DNA of 64,000 nucleotides, taken from assembly GCA_018371855.1 (NCBI GenBank), contig JAHAKD010000003.1:1-64000 (forward strand), written 5' to 3'. Shown piece after piece: positions 59,144 through 64,000 of this stretch; the stretch's first letter is position 1; each line of letters begins with the position of its first letter. A model generated the notes under the pieces. That model saw nothing but the letters and a program-made list of their open reading frames with translations, had not been told where the DNA came from and ran no database searches. The translations under genes and the position numbers were made by a program. Source of the stretch: Clostridium sp. (GTDB taxonomy: Bacteria > Bacillota > Clostridia > TANB77 > CAG-508).

Positions 59144-62100
59144 ATGAAAAAAGAGGTTGTTAATAAGTTAATTGCAGCAATTACCACAGTTTGTTTACTT
59201 ATGACCTATGTGTCTACGTTAACAAATTCAGTTTATGCTGCGTACGAAGAGTTAGAAAAACAAGGTATTGTATCAAATAATAAAAATATAGAATTTGATG
59301 CATACTTTAAACCAGACGGAACAAATAAACACAGTATGGATGCAGAGATATCTGCAGAACAAAAATTATATGTAAAGGTAAATGTAAAAAATGCAGGTTA
59401 CCTAGAAAATGCAACAATTTCATTCGAAAATCCAAACTTTTCGATTTCAAAAGCTTTTGCTAAGTCAGAATATGTAAAATCAGTCGATTACGACAATAAT
59501 CAAATAACATTAAACCAGATAGAAAGCGGAAAAGAAGTTGAGATAGAAATACCTGTTAACTTTGTAAGAAATGATAATATGGATTTAACATATTTTTCTA
59601 GAGAAACAAAATTAAACTTAACAGGAACATATTATGATGAGAATGAAAAAGAAAGAAACATAAAATCTGATATAAATATCAGGTTAAATTGGACTGCAAC
59701 ACCAAAAGCGACATTAAATGAAGATGTTATAAAATATAGTGCTCATAATAATAATGTGTATATGCAAACATTACTAACAAGTACATTAGAAGGCAATTCA
59801 CTTCCAGTAGAAAAGACGAAGTTAGAAGTTACAGCGCCAAAAATTGCAAATAAAAATCCAACAGAAGTAAGAATATTTGCAAATACACCAGCAACAAATG
59901 GTGCAGAATTTACAAAAGATATGTGGTCTTATAATAAAGACACCGGAATTTTAGAAATTAATTTAGAAAATAAAGAAAATAATAATCAAGTTAATTGGAA
60001 ACAAGGAGAAGATAAATTCTACATAACTTATATTTATGCAGATGTAACAGCTGAAGCAACTGTAGTTACTTTGAATGCAAATTCAAATATTAAAACATAT
60101 GTAACAAATCAAGATGTTACAGCAAATGTTCAAAAGAATGTAGAATTAAAAGGTAATGTTAGTACAGTAGTGGATACAGAAGTATCTGCAACATCAGAAA
60201 TTTATAAAGGATACATGTATGCAAATAATAAATACGAAACAGAATATGCATCAATAATATCAGCTAATATAGCATATATAGATGCTGTAGATAAATTAGT
60301 TATAAATGAAAATAATGCAACATTTGTTACAGCAAATGGAGCTACAATGCAAGCAGGAAACAACATGTACTATAAATCTGTAGCTATTAACAAAGCTGTA
60401 TTCGACAAAATCTTAGGACAAAATGGTAATATACAAATTTATGACCAAAATGGAAATAGAGTAGCTGGAATAGATAAAAACACAGCAGTAGATGCAAATG
60501 GCAATATGATAATTACAATAAATAAGCAAGATGTTACAGCTTTAACAATAGAAACAACAAAACCAAAAACAGAAGGAATTTTAACATTTAATATTAATAA
60601 AGCAGTAAAAGCTACAACAAACTTATCTAGAGCTACAATAACAAGTATCCAAAGAATTGACACAGCAGTTTCTGGAAATATAGTAAGTGCAGATATGGTA
60701 ACAGAAATAGCTACAAAGACAGAAACAACAAACTTAAAAGAAACAGCAACAAAAGCGGAACTATATATAAATAATACAAACTTAACAACAACAGCAAAAA
60801 ATGAAAATGTAGAAATAAAAGCAATATTAAAATCAAATGATTATACATGTGATTTATATAGTCATCCAACAGTTTTAATTACTTTACCAAGTGAAATAGA
60901 AAAATTAGAAATTAAAACAATTAATTTACTATACAATGAAAATATTCAAATATCTTCATATGATGTAGTAACAGATAATAATGGAAATAAAGTAATTAGA
61001 ATATATATGCAAGGAGAACAAACAGAATTTGTTACAGATATAAGTAAAGGTATCAATGTTGTAATAAACACAGACATTACATTAAGAAAAACAGCAGCAA
61101 GTACAACAAAAAATGCTACTTTAAAAGTAACAAATGATAAAGCAATCCAATATGAAAACGATGGAATTGCTACAGTTCCAATGAATATATACGCACCACA
61201 AGGTGTTGTATTACTAAGTAGTGTAGCTAACTTTAGTAATGACAATGCAGAAATAGTTTCTTTACCAAATAAAGAACAAGCTGGAAAAATAGATATTAAA
61301 TCAAATGCAAAAAATATAACAATGAAAGCAACAGTAGTAAACAACTATGGTAAAGATATTAAAAATCCAAAAATACTAGGAAGATTACCATTCCAAGGAA
61401 ATAAAAAGACTGATGGAACAGAATTAGGATCAACAGTAGATACTATATTAACATCAGGACTTACCGTTTCAGGAGTAGCTAATAATCCATATACGGTATA
61501 TTACAGTGAAAATGGTGATGCAGCAGCAGATTTAAATAATGCAGCAAATGGTTGGACACAAAATATAACTGATGCGTCAAAAATAAAATCATATTTAGTA
61601 GTATTTAATGACTATGTAATGCCACAAGCAACATCTTTTGATATGGCATACAATGTACAAGTACCAGAAAATTTATCACATAACGAAAATGCTTTTGGTA
61701 CATATACAGTTTATTATGAAGAAGATGAAAATTCACAAACAATAGCAAAAGAAACAATAGCTCCAACAGTTGGTGTATCTACAGGAAAAGGACCAGAATT
61801 AAAAGCTGAAATATATACAAATGTAGATAGTACAGCATCAACAGAAGATGTTATGGAATATAAAATAACAGTAAGAAATGATGGTGAGGTAGCAGCAGAA
61901 AACGCAAAAGTAACTGTAAACTTACCAGACATGGTAGACTATGCAGAATATATAGAAGAACCAATGGGAAATAGATATGAAGCAAGACCTGACAAAAGAA
62001 CATTAGAACTTTCAGTAGGAAATCTTGGAGTAGGCGAAAGTAAAGAAGTATCATTTACAATAATGGCAAATAAAGAAGGAACATTTAAATTAGACTTTAT

Positions 62101-63949
62101 ACTTTCTGCAGACAACTTAGAAAAATCAGAACAAGTGTCAACAGCAGAGGTACAAGTATCACAAGCAAGTTTCTATATTGAATTTACAACACCAACTCAA
62201 GATAATGTTGGTCTAGGAAGTCAAATTGAATACTATGTTAACATATCAAATGTAACAGACAAGAAGATAGATGATGTAGTAGCAGCAATTAACTTACCAG
62301 ACAATGTTGAATATGTAGAAGCTTTCAGACAAGAATATGGTGGAGATAATCAATCAACAGAAGATGTAAAATATGACGAAAAGAATAGAAAAGTTACATT
62401 TAATGTTGGTGATATAGAAGCAAATGCAGCAGCAGAATATAACTTCATATTAAGAGTAAAAACAACAAAACAAGAAGACGTAAATATGCAAGTTGTAGTA
62501 AAAGGTAAAGATACAAGTGAACAAAGAAGTTCAATTATAATTCATTCAACAGGAGACAATAAACTAGAAATAACAACAGGAACAGATATAACAGAAGAAT
62601 ATTTACAAATTGGAGATGTTGTAACATATACAGTAAAAGCTAAAAATGTAAGCTCAGGAGTTATTAAGAATGTAAGAATTGCTGCAACAATTCCAGACAA
62701 TTTAAAATACTTAAATACAACGTATTACATAGATGATAAAGAAATGTTTAATGGATATTTATTAGAAAATAAAGTTTCAGAAGCAACATTAGATCTAGAT
62801 GCAGGACAAACATTTACATTTGTAGTAAGAGCAGCAGTAAATAAAATGACAGATCCATCAAAAGAAGAAGAGGATGCAGATGTAGGAATAGATGTATCTG
62901 GCGATGGAACAGAAGATTATCATGATGATATAGAAAATACAATAGAAAATGACAATGTACAAAATTCTAATACTTATAGAATATCTGGTGTAGTATGGTT
63001 TGATGAAAACAGAAATGGTACAAGAGATTCTGGAGAACAATTACTTTCTGGAATACCAGTAACAATTGTAGACGCGGAAACAGGTAAAGCAGTAAAAAAT
63101 TCAAACGGTAATGAAATAAGTGCTACAACAGATGATAAAGGTGAGTATATATTAAGCGATTTAATCCAAGGTCAATATATTGTTAAATTTAATTATGACA
63201 ATTCTCAATATGCAATTACAGAATATAGAAAACAAGGAATAGATGAAACAATAAACTCAGATGCAATTAATACAACGGAAAATAATGGTGTAGCAATTAC
63301 AGATAGTTTAACAATTACAGACACAAGTATGAGCAATATAGACTTAGGTTTAACAACAAAAGGAATATTCGATTTATCATTAAATAAGACTTTAACACAA
63401 ATTCAAATGGCAGATGGAAAAACAACAAAATCTGTAGCTTTTGACAACAAGAAATTAGGAAAAATTGAAGTTGATGGAAAACGTATAAACAGTACAAACC
63501 TAGTAATAGAATACACAATGACAATTACAAACAATGGTAATGTAGCTGGATATGCTAAAAAGATAGTAGACTATATACCAAGTGAATTAGAGTTTACTTC
63601 TAACCTAAATGAAGCTTGGTATGCTTCAGGAGATACAGTAGTTTGTACAGCATTAGAAAACGAAATAATAAATCCAGGTGAATCTAAAGAAGTTAAATTA
63701 TTATTAACTAAAAAGATGAATGAAAACGGAACAGGAACAGTAACAAATAAAGCAGAAATTACCGAAACATATAACGATCAAGGTTTATTAGATGAAAAAT
63801 CAACAGAAGATGATACAAATTCTTCAGCAAACGTAATTATAGGTATAAAAACTGGTGGACCAGTAACATATATAGTATTAACATTAACAATATTAGCAAT
63901 AGCAGCATGTGGAGCTTATATAATAAATAAAAAAGTATTAAAAGTGTAA
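59144..63949 (+). CDS. Large surface protein with DUF11-like and SdrD-B-like domains
   Basis: 1601 residues. Signal peptide about 1-33 (LIAAITTVCLLMTYVSTL to YAAYE). The first 900 residues are Ala/Thr/Asn-rich beta repeats. DUF11-like units (about 880-1240 and 1420-1560) contain YKITVRNDGEVAAENAKVTV and KNVRIAATIPDNLKYLNTTY. An SdrD-B-like unit starts near 1277: RISGVVWFDENRNGTRDSGE, IPVTIVDAETG, GEYILSDLIQGQYIVKF. The C-terminus is ANVIIGIKTGG, a membrane span and KKVLKV, with no LPXTG. It is probably a wall- or membrane-anchored adhesin or S-layer-like stalk. Another gene starts 18 bases after its stop, so it leads an operon. Confidence 0.88.
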   Translation: MKKEVVNKLIAAITTVCLLMTYVSTLTNSVYAAYEELEKQGIVSNNKNIEFDAYFKPDGTNKHSMDAEISAEQKLYVKVNVKNAGYLENATISFENPNFSISKAFAKSEYVKSVDYDNNQITLNQIESGKEVEIEIPVNFVRNDNMDLTYFSRETKLNLTGTYYDENEKERNIKSDINIRLNWTATPKATLNEDVIKYSAHNNNVYMQTLLTSTLEGNSLPVEKTKLEVTAPKIANKNPTEVRIFANTPATNGAEFTKDMWSYNKDTGILEINLENKENNNQVNWKQGEDKFYITYIYADVTAEATVVTLNANSNIKTYVTNQDVTANVQKNVELKGNVSTVVDTEVSATSEIYKGYMYANNKYETEYASIISANIAYIDAVDKLVINENNATFVTANGATMQAGNNMYYKSVAINKAVFDKILGQNGNIQIYDQNGNRVAGIDKNTAVDANGNMIITINKQDVTALTIETTKPKTEGILTFNINKAVKATTNLSRATITSIQRIDTAVSGNIVSADMVTEIATKTETTNLKETATKAELYINNTNLTTTAKNENVEIKAILKSNDYTCDLYSHPTVLITLPSEIEKLEIKTINLLYNENIQISSYDVVTDNNGNKVIRIYMQGEQTEFVTDISKGINVVINTDITLRKTAASTTKNATLKVTNDKAIQYENDGIATVPMNIYAPQGVVLLSSVANFSNDNAEIVSLPNKEQAGKIDIKSNAKNITMKATVVNNYGKDIKNPKILGRLPFQGNKKTDGTELGSTVDTILTSGLTVSGVANNPYTVYYSENGDAAADLNNAANGWTQNITDASKIKSYLVVFNDYVMPQATSFDMAYNVQVPENLSHNENAFGTYTVYYEEDENSQTIAKETIAPTVGVSTGKGPELKAEIYTNVDSTASTEDVMEYKITVRNDGEVAAENAKVTVNLPDMVDYAEYIEEPMGNRYEARPDKRTLELSVGNLGVGESKEVSFTIMANKEGTFKLDFILSADNLEKSEQVSTAEVQVSQASFYIEFTTPTQDNVGLGSQIEYYVNISNVTDKKIDDVVAAINLPDNVEYVEAFRQEYGGDNQSTEDVKYDEKNRKVTFNVGDIEANAAAEYNFILRVKTTKQEDVNMQVVVKGKDTSEQRSSIIIHSTGDNKLEITTGTDITEEYLQIGDVVTYTVKAKNVSSGVIKNVRIAATIPDNLKYLNTTYYIDDKEMFNGYLLENKVSEATLDLDAGQTFTFVVRAAVNKMTDPSKEEEDADVGIDVSGDGTEDYHDDIENTIENDNVQNSNTYRISGVVWFDENRNGTRDSGEQLLSGIPVTIVDAETGKAVKNSNGNEISATTDDKGEYILSDLIQGQYIVKFNYDNSQYAITEYRKQGIDETINSDAINTTENNGVAITDSLTITDTSMSNIDLGLTTKGIFDLSLNKTLTQIQMADGKTTKSVAFDNKKLGKIEVDGKRINSTNLVIEYTMTITNNGNVAGYAKKIVDYIPSELEFTSNLNEAWYASGDTVVCTALENEIINPGESKEVKLLLTKKMNENGTGTVTNKAEITETYNDQGLLDEKSTEDDTNSSANVIIGIKTGGPVTYIVLTLTILAIAACGAYIINKKVLKV

Positions 63950-63967
63950 GAAAGGAGGATGAGAAAT

Positions 63968-64000
63968 ATGAAAAGATTTAAATTATTAGCTTTAATAATA
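63968..64000 (+). CDS. Start of a further secreted-type gene (partial)
   Basis: Begins ATG at 63968, eight bases after GAAAGGAGG. Only eleven codons are in the window (MKRFKLLALII), a basic start and hydrophobic run that looks like a signal peptide. It follows the 1601-residue surface protein in the same operon. Confidence 0.7.
   Translation, partial: MKRFKLLALII

Noticed and set aside
1..64000. CRISPR array
   Set aside because: No set of regularly spaced identical repeats was found; the dispersed GGAACGT copies are far apart and irregular.

Overview
The window comes from a very AT-rich (roughly 28-30 % G+C by eye), spore-forming, Gram-positive bacterium of the class Clostridia, probably an anaerobic gut-type lineage. 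The evidence is spoIIE and a pair of CotF-type coat genes, a complete mre/PBP2/minC shape operon, mecA, pcrA, an LCP wall-teichoic/glycan transferase next to rsfS, consensus sigma-A promoters with AGGAGG ribosome sites, and strong U-tract terminators. No species can be named from the sequence alone.

Layout. 1-3.7 kb: tail of a membrane-anchored surface protein, then a GldA/F/G-like ABC export operon. 3.8-10.3 kb: Spx/ArsC-like protein, a DUF5711-like propeller protein, CvpA, LCP protein, rsfS, a D,D-carboxypeptidase, comEA and yhbY. 10.4-14.0 kb: CmpB-like membrane protein, NUDIX hydrolase, and a VbhA-Fic toxin-antitoxin module followed by two linked genes, the first carrying a frameshift at an A6T7 tract. 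14,019-23,874: a 9.86-kb integrative mobilizable element inserted in the 3' end of tRNA-Pro(UGG). It is bounded by 12-bp direct repeats and shared arm sites. It has a pMV158-type oriT with a MobM-like relaxase, Xis and a (frameshifted) tyrosine integrase, two XRE regulators, a free-standing Spo0A DNA-binding domain, PIN-like and GIY-YIG nucleases, and a candidate structured RNA of about 340 nt.

24.4-27.6 kb, lying between two tRNA genes: a dockerin/Ig-like/SGNH secreted protein next to an LPKTG-anchored cohesin-like protein, apparently a minimal cellulosome-like surface pair. 27.8-31.1 kb: tRNA-Arg, a truncated alkyltransferase-like gene, and a YhaO/YhaN (SbcCD-like) nuclease pair. 31.4-37 kb: spoIIE, a WG-repeat protein and an unknown membrane-tethered protein. 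36.9-49.7 kb: acpS, tatD, lemA-htpX, a G5/transglycosylase wall enzyme, xth, an AI-2E-family transporter, a two-component system, pcrA, a deoxyribonucleotidase-like HAD protein and CotF-type coat proteins.

49.9-58 kb: an M23 peptidase, mecA, then DUF4321-radC-mreBCD-PBP2-minC, which builds and shapes the cell wall. 58-64 kb: a small three-gene cluster of unknown function on the minus strand, and a 1601-residue repeat-rich surface protein whose C-terminus resembles the partial protein at the left end of the window. Six copies of a short palindromic repeat built around GGAACGT(T/C)CC sit mostly just after stop codons across the window. The most interesting features are the fully delimited mobilizable element with its candidate RNA, the cohesin-dockerin pair, and the Fic-linked frameshifted gene.
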